Source of the DNA: Arcanobacterium sp.
Lineage (GTDB): Bacteria > Actinomycetota > Actinomycetes > Actinomycetales > Actinomycetaceae
Assembly (NCBI GenBank): GCA_022783665.1
Contig: JALFZJ010000025.1
Coordinates: 1-62,154, forward strand
Reading direction: 5' to 3'
Length of the DNA: 62,154 bases
A program made the position numbers and the translations under genes. Below, piece after piece: positions 1 to 8,104 of this stretch (position 1 is its first letter; the number at the start of each line of letters is the position of its first letter). A model generated the notes under the pieces. That model was not told the DNA's origin and did not search any database. It saw only the letters and a list, made by a program, of their open reading frames with translations.

Positions 1-1
1 C

Positions 2-664
2 AAAGACAAACTTGTGTGGACTTTGACGGGACGCCGCGATCAAATGGTGCAGAAGTTCCGGGCACTCGACCATGTTAGTTTCGATATCCGCGCTGGCGAA
101 ACAGTTGCATTGCTTGGCTTCAACGGCTCGGGCAAATCTACGATGCTCAAGCTGATATCGGGCGTCATGAACCCTAGTGCGGGGAGCGTTGGATATCGTG
201 GCCGTGTTGCAGGTCTTATAGAAGTAGGTGCGGGTTTCCATCCTGACCTAACCGGGCGAGAAAACATCTACCTCAACGGTGCAATTCTAGGAATGACGAA
301 AGAACAAACTGATGCGGCGTATGACTCCATCGTAGAGTTCTCCGAAATTCGAGATTTTATTGATACGGAAGTGAAGTTCTATTCGTCCGGTATGTTCCTC
401 CGTTTAGCTTTCTCTGTGTGCGTGCATTCGGATCCCGACGTGTTCCTCATTGACGAGATTTTGGCTGTAGGGGACGAACCATTTCAGAGAAAGTGCATTA
501 ACAAAATCCGTGATTTACAAGCTCAAGGCAAGACGATGGTGATCGTTTCTCATGATCTTGATATGGTTGCACAGCTTTGCCGGCGCGGTATCCTCTTAGA
601 GCATGGCAAACTAGTATTAGACGGATCGATCGACGAGTGTATTGTACACATGCGAGGTGAATGA
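2..664 (+). CDS. Polysaccharide-export ABC transporter ATPase (5' partial)
   Basis: ATP-binding subunit of an ABC-2 type exporter of the Wzt/TagH/RfbE kind, which powers transport of a lipid-linked surface polysaccharide across the membrane. The reading frame is open to the left edge, so the GTG at 14 is probably internal and the gene is cut by the window. Visible motifs are Walker A (GFNGSGKST), the signature region (YSSGMFLRLAFS), Walker B (VFLIDEILAVGD) and the H-loop (IVSHD). There is no C-terminal carbohydrate-binding extension, so it is the short form. The next gene, a GlfT1-like glycosyltransferase, starts 3 bases after the stop. Mycobacteria show the same adjacency (Rv3781 ATPase with Rv3782 GlfT1). 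The partner permease is presumably outside the window. Confidence 0.9.
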   Translation, partial: KDKLVWTLTGRRDQMVQKFRALDHVSFDIRAGETVALLGFNGSGKSTMLKLISGVMNPSAGSVGYRGRVAGLIEVGAGFHPDLTGRENIYLNGAILGMTKEQTDAAYDSIVEFSEIRDFIDTEVKFYSSGMFLRLAFSVCVHSDPDVFLIDEILAVGDEPFQRKCINKIRDLQAQGKTMVIVSHDLDMVAQLCRRGILLEHGKLVLDGSIDECIVHMRGE

Positions 665-667
665 ACG

Positions 668-1594
668 ATGACATGCACAATGAAAGTCGCTGCAGTTGTT
701 GTGACCTATAACCGCGAGGAACTGCTCCAAAACACGTTGGATTGCTTGGATGCTCAAACGTATGCTCCCGCATGTGTTGAGATTATTGACAACGCATCTA
801 CCGACGCTACCCAAGAAAGCTTGAGGGCTCGCAAGCACAAGTTGCCAACAAAGGTATATCGTCTCGCTGAGAATTCTGGCGGTGCTGGAGGATTCTTTTA
901 CGGGATGAATGCGGCGTATGCGGATGGATACGACGCATTTTGGTTGATGGATGACGACACTGCGCCCCGCCCGGACGCTCTTGAGAAGCTCGTCGATACG
1001 ATGGAAGACGCCGCGGCGCACAGGGGCGAGATGCCCTCCTTTGCGTCGTCTCAAGTGTTGTGGACTGATGGAAATGCATGCCTCATGAACTATCCCACGG
1101 CACGCTGGGAATGGCCTCAAAACATTGCAGCTGGCACTTCGTGGATTGATCTGGACTGTGCGTCATTCGTTTCGTGTTTAGTAACCAGAGAGGCTGTAGA
1201 GCAGTGCGGATTGCCGTATCCCGAATACTTCATCTGGTTTGACGACGCGGAGTACACCTACCGGCTGGCGAAATGGCGTTCGGGGATCTATGTTCCCGCT
1301 TCGATTGCAGACCATCTCACTCCCGAAAACAAGGGCGTGTTCTGGGGTGAAGTGAGTGATTCGAATTTCTGGAAGTACTCCAAGGGTGCGCGAAACCAGG
1401 TATCGGCAGGGATTTCCCTCCGTAAACCACGTATTTTGACGGATATTGCATTCGGCCTATTCCAGGGGCTGCGCCATTCGGATGCCCCGTGGAAGCTTCG
1501 CCTGAAACTAGCCGGAGCCGCTGCTTCAGGTATCTTCCACCAGCCAAAAGTGCGTTACCCGGGTGAAGTTAAGGTAGGCTCCCCGCAACGCTGA
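668..1594 (+). CDS. GT2 glycosyltransferase, GlfT1-like
   Basis: Family 2 glycosyltransferase of 308 residues, probably acting in the cytoplasm on a lipid-linked glycan exported by the upstream ABC system. The N-terminus (VAAVVVTYNR) is the GT-A nucleotide-binding start. NSGGAGGFFYGM and the metal-binding WLMDDDTAPRPD are typical of galactofuranosyl- and rhamnosyltransferases of the GlfT1 type. A Shine-Dalgarno-like GAGGTGA lies 7 to 8 bases before the ATG at 668. A second ATG at 680 is possible. Sugar specificity is inferred from motif similarity and the ABC neighbour only. A 13-base perfect inverted repeat follows the stop. Confidence 0.85.
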   Translation: MTCTMKVAAVVVTYNREELLQNTLDCLDAQTYAPACVEIIDNASTDATQESLRARKHKLPTKVYRLAENSGGAGGFFYGMNAAYADGYDAFWLMDDDTAPRPDALEKLVDTMEDAAAHRGEMPSFASSQVLWTDGNACLMNYPTARWEWPQNIAAGTSWIDLDCASFVSCLVTREAVEQCGLPYPEYFIWFDDAEYTYRLAKWRSGIYVPASIADHLTPENKGVFWGEVSDSNFWKYSKGARNQVSAGISLRKPRILTDIAFGLFQGLRHSDAPWKLRLKLAGAAASGIFHQPKVRYPGEVKVGSPQR

Positions 1595-1604
1595 GTGTGG
1601 TTCA

Positions 1605-1646
1605 GTGAAGTTGGCGGAATGTACGGAGTTCAACCGCCAACTTCAC
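1605..1646. terminator. Hairpin between convergent glycosyltransferase genes
   Basis: Perfect 13-base inverted repeat: GTGAAGTTGGCGG at 1605-1617 and its reverse complement at 1634-1646, with a 16-base loop. It lies between the plus-strand gene ending at 1594 and the minus-strand gene ending at 1695, so it can serve both. No long T run follows on either side, so rho-independent action is less certain. Confidence 0.6.
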
Positions 1647-1694
1647 GGCCTCATCATTCTCAGTCCTCTCCCATCAGATAGACGGCTCGTAGCG

Positions 1695-2582
1695 TCACTT
1701 TTTGTGATCGCGGATTATTCCCTGCAGCTGGTAGTACTTCTTTTTTGCGAAACTAAAGGCTGTTTCATGTCCGCGCGCTTCGCGCAGCATTGCAGCTTGC
1801 CATAGTAGGGCGCCTATTCCGTTGTGTTTGACGTAGTCTTTCAAATACTCGTCGCGTATTTGGAGATCGAAGTAGGCATGTTTTTTTGCGGCAGCAAAAG
1901 TTGAGTTGCCTAAGATACCTCCTTGAGTGCGACGCTGATGCCAAAATGCCAAGGGCTTGCCATCTATCCAGCCAACACTATACTTCGCTGCTAGGCGGAT
2001 ATGGAATTCCCAGTCTCCCACGACGGGTAAGTCAGAGCGGAAGCCTCCAAGGTCTTCAATGACAGCTCGTGGATACATGCAGGAGATGGGTACTGCGATA
2101 TTCGATTCAAGCAACTTCGATAGGGAGAACTGGTGGATGTCCGGCCATGCCGGGAGGCGCCCCGTCTCTACTACCTTGTCGCCGATGATCTTCTCTAACA
2201 CCATCTCCGTGCGAACTGCGACGCCTCCATCGTCTGGATTGGCTTCGAGATAGCTAACGCATGTTTCGAGGAAATTGCGTGCCCACGTATCGTCATCGTC
2301 ATGGATGCAAATATATTTCCCTGTAGACGACGTAATGGCCTGATTGGAAGCTTCCTCCATTCCGAGCGATTGCGGATTGTGGATTGTACGGGCACGGCCT
2401 GCCAGCTGGTCGGCGTGCTCACGAATTAGGGATTCGACCGGCTCAGGGTTGCCACCGTCGTTTACGATAACGAGTTCAAAGTTGCGATACGTCTGCTTGC
2501 AACAATCTGCAATTGCCCGATTAAGCAGAACTGCTCTATCTTTTGTGCGCATGACAATCGTGACCAACGGTGTTTCGCTCAT
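1695..2582 (-). CDS. GT2 family glycosyltransferase
   Basis: A 295-residue family 2 glycosyltransferase, probably adding a sugar to a surface polysaccharide or glycolipid. The N-terminus (LVTIVMRTKDRAVLLNRAI) and the DXD-type region (CIHDDDDTW) define the GT-A fold, and FELVIVNDGG is also characteristic. No membrane segment is seen. The ATG at 2582 is chosen because AGGAGG lies 6 bases upstream of it. An ATG 21 bases further upstream sits before that ribosome binding site and is unlikely. The donor and acceptor cannot be read from the sequence. It converges on the ABC/GlfT1-like pair. Confidence 0.85.
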   Translation of the reverse strand: MSETPLVTIVMRTKDRAVLLNRAIADCCKQTYRNFELVIVNDGGNPEPVESLIREHADQLAGRARTIHNPQSLGMEEASNQAITSSTGKYICIHDDDDTWARNFLETCVSYLEANPDDGGVAVRTEMVLEKIIGDKVVETGRLPAWPDIHQFSLSKLLESNIAVPISCMYPRAVIEDLGGFRSDLPVVGDWEFHIRLAAKYSVGWIDGKPLAFWHQRRTQGGILGNSTFAAAKKHAYFDLQIRDEYLKDYVKHNGIGALLWQAAMLREARGHETAFSFAKKKYYQLQGIIRDHKK

Positions 2583-2838
2583 GTTTCCTCCTGATTCATG
2601 CATAGTAGTATCTTATCCTGCCAGTTAGGTAATCAATTGGAATTACTCGGTCGTTTTCGGGGTTCTCTGGGAGAATCCGGCGCCGCAGCCCTAGCATTAG
2701 CGGTGTTTAATTGCTCAATCATCGCAGTATCACTGCGCTCCGATGTATTGAACTCGCCAAACCTGAGGTGTATGGCGAGCCTGGAGAATCAGAACGCCAC
2801 TGAGCCGATGATTGAATCAGTACGTGTACTGCTCGGAA
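2583..2838. other. Gene-free interval
   Basis: About 256 bases between two minus-strand genes. No convincing gene, RNA or strong hairpin was seen. It should contain the promoter of the GT2 gene ending at 1695, but no clear -35/-10 pair could be assigned. Confidence 0.4.
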
Positions 2839-3966
2839 TCAGACGCCCTCCGCGCTGGCGATCTCTTGCGCGTCTACTCCCTTAGCTGCGATGACTACAA
2901 GATGAACGCGCTGAGCGCTCGTAGAACTCAAAACGTCGAGTACGAGTGGCAGAGAAGGGTTTAAGAGTAATTGGCGCGATACGTTTTCTGCGCGTACTGC
3001 CGTAAGGGAGTCGCCTTGCGAGGCATAAAGGTCAACCCCATCGCCCTGTGCGGCCCACACGTCAGCCCCGTCGTCTCGCGCGGAAGGCGCGTCAACCCCA
3101 TCGCATTTCCATACAAAGGAATCACTCGCCTCAAACGTCAAACCGTCCGGCTGGGCGATGGCTGCGGCAGCAGCGTCGTCGACCCCAGAAGGAAGATCGC
3201 CACGCCACGAGAATCCTAGGCTTTCCAAGCTGAGTGCTGCGATGCTTTCCGGCCACACCCCAGTTCTCTCGCACGCCCCGACAAAAGCCGCAGGTTCGCT
3301 CGTGACGCCGTGGAGCGCCCCTTGGGCGGCGTCCAAACCCTGAAGAGCCAGCCCCGTGGAAGGAAGCTCGGCCCCAACGCCGTCAGAACCCTTATTCTCG
3401 ACGCCGGAAGTGCCGTTAGCCTCACCGGGCTGATCCTTGCGCGCATAAGGGCGCGCGTAAGGGCAGCTCGTCACAGTTTTCGCTCCGGCGAGCCCTACAG
3501 CAATTGCCCACACGAGAGTCTTCCAATGCGGTGGTAAATCCAACAGCACGGTGTCTTCTGGCTCCACGCCGGCGTCGTTTACAAGATAGTTCGCGGCCTT
3601 GGCGATGTTGTCGGCCAGCACCTTACCTGAAAGCTCGATACGTTCTGGGTGGGTGGAGCTAGGATCGGCGTCAATCCAATGAGAGACGACGTGTGCGCCA
3701 TTCGTTTGCACGCCCTCCGACTGCATGGCATCCTTCTGTGCTCCAGTCTTTGGGTAGCCGCTGTCTCGTTCCCTGCCTCCTTGGTGCTGGGCAGCGGACT
3801 CCCCTACAGAAGTAGCAGCAGATGCTTCTGGATCGGCGGGTTGTTCGCGCTGCCGGTACGATTCGCCATACCACACGAGCGCGGGGCTCGTACCAAGATT
3901 GACGAGCTGATCGAATAACGCCGATGGGCTCACTAAGGTCGTGTGCATATACTCATAATCCCACAT
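2839..3966 (-). CDS. TIGR03089-like protein, ligase-related, with repeat insert
   Basis: A 375-residue protein resembling the actinobacterial TIGR03089 family, a short relative of the N-terminal part of AMP-dependent ligases; function unknown. The recognisable parts are the N-terminal segment (about 7-35), a central block (about 105-165, with ELSGKVLADNIAKAANYL and LLDLPPHWKTLVWAIA) and the C-terminal end. Between them are low-complexity stretches rich in Ala, Asp, Gly and Ser. One holds about four tandem 10-residue units (for example GDGVDLYASQ), encoded by a 30-base repeat near 3001-3120. The start at 3966 has no clear ribosome binding site, and the ATG at 3948 is an alternative. It is divergent from the HTH gene at 4034. 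Confidence 0.6.
   Translation of the reverse strand: MWDYEYMHTTLVSPSALFDQLVNLGTSPALVWYGESYRQREQPADPEASAATSVGESAAQHQGGRERDSGYPKTGAQKDAMQSEGVQTNGAHVVSHWIDADPSSTHPERIELSGKVLADNIAKAANYLVNDAGVEPEDTVLLDLPPHWKTLVWAIAVGLAGAKTVTSCPYARPYARKDQPGEANGTSGVENKGSDGVGAELPSTGLALQGLDAAQGALHGVTSEPAAFVGACERTGVWPESIAALSLESLGFSWRGDLPSGVDDAAAAAIAQPDGLTFEASDSFVWKCDGVDAPSARDDGADVWAAQGDGVDLYASQGDSLTAVRAENVSRQLLLNPSLPLVLDVLSSTSAQRVHLVVIAAKGVDAQEIASAEGV
3001..3120. repeat. 30-base coding tandem repeat
   Basis: Imperfect 30-base units begin at 3031, 3061 and 3091 (GTCAACCCCATCGC, GTCAGCCCCGTCGT, GTCAACCCCATCGC). They encode successive 10-residue repeats with the pattern D-G-V/A-D in the TIGR03089-like protein. The outer copies are degenerate. 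Confidence 0.65.
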
Positions 3967-3989
3967 CGCGCGAATAGTAACTACGCATA

Positions 3990-4007
3990 CTTATAACGAT
4001 GTATAAG
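3990..4007. promoter_or_regulatory. Inverted repeat in divergent intergenic region
   Basis: CTTATA-acgatg-TATAAG is a perfect 6-base inverted repeat in the 67-base gap between the divergent genes starting at 3966 and 4034. It could be a pair of overlapping -10 elements or an operator for the small HTH protein. The assignment is inferred from position only. Confidence 0.35.
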
Positions 4008-4033
4008 AGTCCGCGCACAGTGCACAATGGTTC

Positions 4034-4261
4034 TTGATCCACAGTGAAACGCCCCCTACCGAAGCGTTCCGCGTAGTTGAGGACGAGGCGAACGCTTTGT
4101 TGTTTCGAGCTGCGCGGTTGAAAGAGCGAGCAGAAGAAGAGACGGTGCAGGCCGTGCGTGTGGCTCAGCGGTCTGGGTTGTCATGGAAGCAGATTGGTGA
4201 AGCGCTCGGAATGACTCGCCAGGGAGCCTTCCAGCACTATAAGCCTTTGATTGATGCGTAA
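4034..4261 (+). CDS. Small helix-turn-helix protein
   Basis: A 75-residue protein whose C-terminal third (LSWKQIGEALGMTRQGAFQHY) reads as a helix-turn-helix, so it probably binds DNA. The N-terminal half is predicted helical and charged. The only start codon available after the upstream in-frame stop is TTG at 4034, so the start is uncertain. It lies between the divergent TIGR03089-like gene and whiB. No characterised homologue is recognised. It may regulate its divergent neighbour. Confidence 0.6.
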   Translation: MIHSETPPTEAFRVVEDEANALLFRAARLKERAEEETVQAVRVAQRSGLSWKQIGEALGMTRQGAFQHYKPLIDA

Positions 4262-4335
4262 CCTACGCAGACAACTGTTTTGTATAGCGTGCATCAGCCG
4301 CCGGAATGTGAAAAAGTACAGTTTGCCTTATCGTC

Positions 4336-4365
4336 TTGACTTTTGGTGTATAACACGCGTGTAAT
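4336..4365 (+). promoter_or_regulatory. Putative whiB promoter with palindrome
   Basis: TTGACT (4336-4341) and TGTAAT (4360-4365) are separated by 18 bases, 34 bases before the whiB start codon. The spacer contains a perfect 10-base palindrome ACACGCGTGT (4353-4362) overlapping the -10 region, which could be a regulator site. Confidence 0.5.
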
Positions 4366-4398
4366 TTACATAGCGGTTCGACGAGGGAAGGCAGACGT

Positions 4399-4761
4399 AT
4401 GTTGCAAAGCGCAAACGATAGGCCGTTGAGGTCTACTGATTCAGCGAATGCAGACGCACGCCTCGCGCAAGAGCTGATGCTCGGTATCTTCGATCTCGGG
4501 TACGGCAAATCAGCCAGATCGGATCGATCCTGGATGGAAGATGCACTATGCGCCCAGACCGATCCTGATATTTTCTATCCTGAAAAAGGTGGCTCCACCA
4601 CGCCGGCTACGTCCGTGTGTAATAACTGCACTGTGCGCGCCGAGTGCCTCGAATATGCAGTAGCAAACGATATCCGGCACGGAATCTGGGGTGGCACCTC
4701 GGATAATGACCGCAAGAGGATGGCACGTGAGCGCAAAATCGCACGCGGAGCAAGCCGCTAA
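4399..4761 (+). CDS. WhiB-family iron-sulfur regulator (WhiB2/WhmD-like)
   Basis: A 120-residue transcription factor of the actinobacterial WhiB family, which binds a [4Fe-4S] cluster and the primary sigma factor. The four cluster cysteines are present (C51, C74, C77, C83, the last three as CxxCxxxxxC), followed by the GIWGGT turn (95-100) and a basic C-terminus (RKRMARERK). The length and the long N-terminal segment fit the WhiB2/WhmD group, which controls septation in mycobacteria and streptomycetes. AGGGAAGG lies just upstream of the ATG. The end overlaps the start of the large glycosyltransferase. The subgroup assignment is by inference. Confidence 0.9.
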   Translation: MLQSANDRPLRSTDSANADARLAQELMLGIFDLGYGKSARSDRSWMEDALCAQTDPDIFYPEKGGSTTPATSVCNNCTVRAECLEYAVANDIRHGIWGGTSDNDRKRMARERKIARGASR

Positions 4762-7700
4762 AACCACCGGCCACACGGAGTCTGTGCAGTCACTGCCTGC
4801 CGCCGGGCTCTCTACTCCTGAGCCCTCTACCCTTGGCACGACTCCAGGCATGAACGACGATGTTGTAGCCGTCGTCGTCACTCAGCGTGGCGATGCGCAC
4901 TACGCCCCCGTAACCCTGCGCGCAATCCACGATCAAACTCGGCCTCCGGATCGCGTGGAATTCATTATCATTTCTGATGACGCCGCTCGCCAGTCTTCTC
5001 CGCAAAGCCCAGCCTCCCAGCTAGGCGCCACACAGGCGCACCCAGAGGCACACCATGATTCTCGGTTTCCCGATCCGGTCCCTGAGGCTTTTGAAAACGC
5101 GGTAAACACCGCCCGTGGTCTGTTTGGCGAACGGCTGCGCATCACTAAGCTTTCGCACGCAAGCACTTTTTTCGACGCCATACGCCAGCTGCACGCCTTA
5201 CACGGCTCGCCTCGTGAACACTGGCTGTGGCTCCTCCATGCTGATTCGGCTCCTGAACCACGCGCGCTTGCAGAACTCATCCGCATCTCAGAACGTTCCG
5301 ACAAAATCGGTATTGTCGCCCCCAAACAGGTGGCATGGAACCAACTAGAGGTATCATCGGGCGCGGATCCATCCACCGCTAATGAGCTGCTTGAGGTGGG
5401 AATCCATGCCAGCCGTAGTGGCAGGCGTCTACCAGAAACGATTCCGGGGGAACGCGATCAAGGCCAGCTCGATGCACGCCTCGATATGCTCGCTGTGGGC
5501 AGTGCAGGGATGCTTATCGGAGCGCACGCACTACAGGACGCCGGGGGCCTCAGTGCCGGTTTAGGGCCTTTCGGCGATGGCCTTGAGCTCTCACGCAGGA
5601 TCCGCCTGGCAGGATACCGAGTGGTGGTAGCACCACAAGCGATACTTCGCCACGCACAACTGAGCTTGGGAGAGCCAGCAAGTACGTCATTTGCGCGGCG
5701 TAGAACAGCGCAGATCGTGAACTCACTCCTTACCGTGCAAAGCCTGCTGCTGCCGTTTGCGTGGCTCGGATATGTGCTACTCGGGGTTGTGCGTGCCTTC
5801 GCGCGCGCCGTCACCCGAGACGTAGCCTTCATTCTGCCAGAACTCAGCGCCAGCATCGGCGTCTTCATATCCTTGAGCCGCATACTGAAAATGCGCAAAC
5901 TCTACAGGCGCCTTCAGGCCACGCAGAGTTCTCTCGCAGCATTGGAAACCTCGCCGAGCGAGATACGCGCAAAGAAACGCTTCAACCGCCGCATCATCAC
6001 AGACGCCGAACAGCTTGCGAACCGCCCTGATCCGCTCGTGATGCGTGCATGGCAAGATCTTGCCCGCCATACACGCAGGGGCATATTTGCGGTGCTGCTC
6101 ATTAGCATCGTTTTTGCTATCGCAGTGTATGTTCCTGTGATTTCGCACGGCGTGCTTACTGGAGGCGCAATCGGCATTGAACGTATCACTGCTGTACAGC
6201 TGTGGGAATACGCCACACACGAGTGGCTTGCTCGGGGCAGCGGGAGCCTTGGCGCAATCGATGCCCTGTGGTTGTTCTACCTTCCGCTGCTCGCTGTAGG
6301 GTATCCGTTCGGCCTTACCCTGGGTATGCTCTTCACAGCCACGTTGTATCTTGCACTACCTTTGGCAGCGCTCGCCGCATACTTGATGAATGGGCGTTTC
6401 ACTCTCGCGTGGCATGCCAGGGTGATGGTGGCCTTGATCTGGATGCTTTCCCCGCCATTTTTGGAAGCCCTCCAGCAAGGCCGGATAGCGCCAGCCGTTA
6501 TGCACATCATGATGCCAGTTCTTGTATGGGCATGGGTGGGGGCTTGGCGAGGCAATACCAGTGAGCTCGCCCTGGCTTCTCTTGTGCTCGCTATTTTGAG
6601 TGCAACTCTCCCCATGTGGATGATCTTCGCGCTCGCTTTGGCCCTGATCGCGCTGATCGCCGCCCCGCATGCTCGTCTAGCATGGGTTTGGCTGCCGGTG
6701 CCCTCACTCGTCGTGATGCTGCCCCAACTACTTGAGCTGAAATGGAGTGAAGCGCTTGCTTTCCTCTTTGCCCATCCGGGCGTACCTCTCAGCGATACCG
6801 CAAGTGTGCGTGACGTATTGCGCGGTTTTGCTACCCGTAGCTTGGGCGGCAATCTGTTGGATTCTGCCCTTATTGTGGCTGTTGCGATCATTGTGGGTGC
6901 TGCACTTGCAGCTATTGTGCGTGGCGTTCGCACCACCCAGATCCGTATCGGCATTGTTCTGCTTGCGTTTGGTATGGCGCTCGCGATAGGGAGCCGATAC
7001 GTCACTGTAGGCTACCAGCTCACGTCAAACGGTATGGAGCCCGTCATTGCCTGGCATGGCGCTGGCGCGGCGATCGCCTGGATGGGCGTATGTATCGCTA
7101 TCGCTAACGGTTCGTACAGTTTGCGCACATCGCTTCGGCGCTACCGTTTCGGCGCGAGGCAGATTCTTGCGGCTGCGGTGCTGCTTGTATTGCCGGCGTC
7201 AGTACTTACGATGATCGGCCAGTGGGCGAATGTGGGTATCAGCAACCAAGATCGCCTGCTCCATGATGAACCTGCCATGGTGGTGCCAGCACTTGCCCAA
7301 ACCGAACAAGATTCCCCAGCGCGTTCACGTGTGCTTGTGCTCGAAGCGCGCAATACGGCTCATTCAGCCGTTCAACCCGGATCAGTCATGTATTCTGCGC
7401 GGATATGGCGCACAGAAGGTACCAGCGTGCTCGATTACCCACTCGTGCGGGAAGTGAACTCACTTGCTGCAGGGGCGGATGCCACTGATCTGCTCACATC
7501 CGAGATGAATACTGCTGTTGCAAACCTTATCGCGGGTGCCCCGCAAGCATCGGAGGTACTTGGGCGTCACGCAATTTCGGTGGTGTTGGTTCCGCCGGTT
7601 ACGCACACTCGAGATAGCGCGGGATCTGCAAGTCTGGTAGCGGCCTTGCAATCAAACGCTGGCCTTGATTTCGTAGCCCAAAACGAGGCAGGGAGCTTCT

Positions 7701-8104
7701 GGCGAGTTGCGCGTTATGATTCCGATACAGGTTGGGGTGCATCGCAGACGGCGCGTGTGCAGGTAGTTTCACAGAGCGGCGGGGTTCAACCAGTCGATTC
7801 GGGCACTTACGCTGCCAGGGTAGAACTCGCCTCCGCGCAAGATAACCGAGTGCTCTCGTTGGCGGAGCGCGATGATCCCCGCTGGCGAGCAACGTTAGAC
7901 GGCGTGGAGTTGAGCCGCGCAGATAACGAATCGTCTATGCCGCAATGGTTGATCCCTGCTGGTGCAGCTGGCACCCTCCATGTCTGGTATTCACAGCCGT
8001 GGTTTGTGACGATACGTATTGTGCAGGCAGTGGTGGCGGTTGTAGGGCTTATTGGCTCGATTCCAACGCGTCCAGTTCGAGGATATAGGAGGGGGATGGA
8101 GTGA
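4727..8104 (+). CDS. Large membrane GT2 glycosyltransferase
   Basis: A protein of about 1125 residues with an N-terminal GT2-type domain (from about 40 to 260, starting VVAVVVTQRGDAHYAP and including LWLLHADSAPEP) followed by a long polytopic membrane part with a dozen or more hydrophobic segments and a soluble C-terminal domain. It probably builds or exports an envelope glycan. The GTG at 4727 is preferred because AGAGG lies 7 bases upstream; it overlaps whiB by 35 bases. GTG at 4691 and ATG at 4850 are alternatives. The stop overlaps the next start as GTGA, which suggests translational coupling to the DUF5719 gene. The order WhiB, giant GT2, DUF5719 is conserved in actinobacteria. The substrate is unknown. 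Confidence 0.85.
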   Translation: MSAKSHAEQAAKTTGHTESVQSLPAAGLSTPEPSTLGTTPGMNDDVVAVVVTQRGDAHYAPVTLRAIHDQTRPPDRVEFIIISDDAARQSSPQSPASQLGATQAHPEAHHDSRFPDPVPEAFENAVNTARGLFGERLRITKLSHASTFFDAIRQLHALHGSPREHWLWLLHADSAPEPRALAELIRISERSDKIGIVAPKQVAWNQLEVSSGADPSTANELLEVGIHASRSGRRLPETIPGERDQGQLDARLDMLAVGSAGMLIGAHALQDAGGLSAGLGPFGDGLELSRRIRLAGYRVVVAPQAILRHAQLSLGEPASTSFARRRTAQIVNSLLTVQSLLLPFAWLGYVLLGVVRAFARAVTRDVAFILPELSASIGVFISLSRILKMRKLYRRLQATQSSLAALETSPSEIRAKKRFNRRIITDAEQLANRPDPLVMRAWQDLARHTRRGIFAVLLISIVFAIAVYVPVISHGVLTGGAIGIERITAVQLWEYATHEWLARGSGSLGAIDALWLFYLPLLAVGYPFGLTLGMLFTATLYLALPLAALAAYLMNGRFTLAWHARVMVALIWMLSPPFLEALQQGRIAPAVMHIMMPVLVWAWVGAWRGNTSELALASLVLAILSATLPMWMIFALALALIALIAAPHARLAWVWLPVPSLVVMLPQLLELKWSEALAFLFAHPGVPLSDTASVRDVLRGFATRSLGGNLLDSALIVAVAIIVGAALAAIVRGVRTTQIRIGIVLLAFGMALAIGSRYVTVGYQLTSNGMEPVIAWHGAGAAIAWMGVCIAIANGSYSLRTSLRRYRFGARQILAAAVLLVLPASVLTMIGQWANVGISNQDRLLHDEPAMVVPALAQTEQDSPARSRVLVLEARNTAHSAVQPGSVMYSARIWRTEGTSVLDYPLVREVNSLAAGADATDLLTSEMNTAVANLIAGAPQASEVLGRHAISVVLVPPVTHTRDSAGSASLVAALQSNAGLDFVAQNEAGSFWRVARYDSDTGWGASQTARVQVVSQSGGVQPVDSGTYAARVELASAQDNRVLSLAERDDPRWRATLDGVELSRADNESSMPQWLIPAGAAGTLHVWYSQPWFVTIRIVQAVVAVVGLIGSIPTRPVRGYRRGME

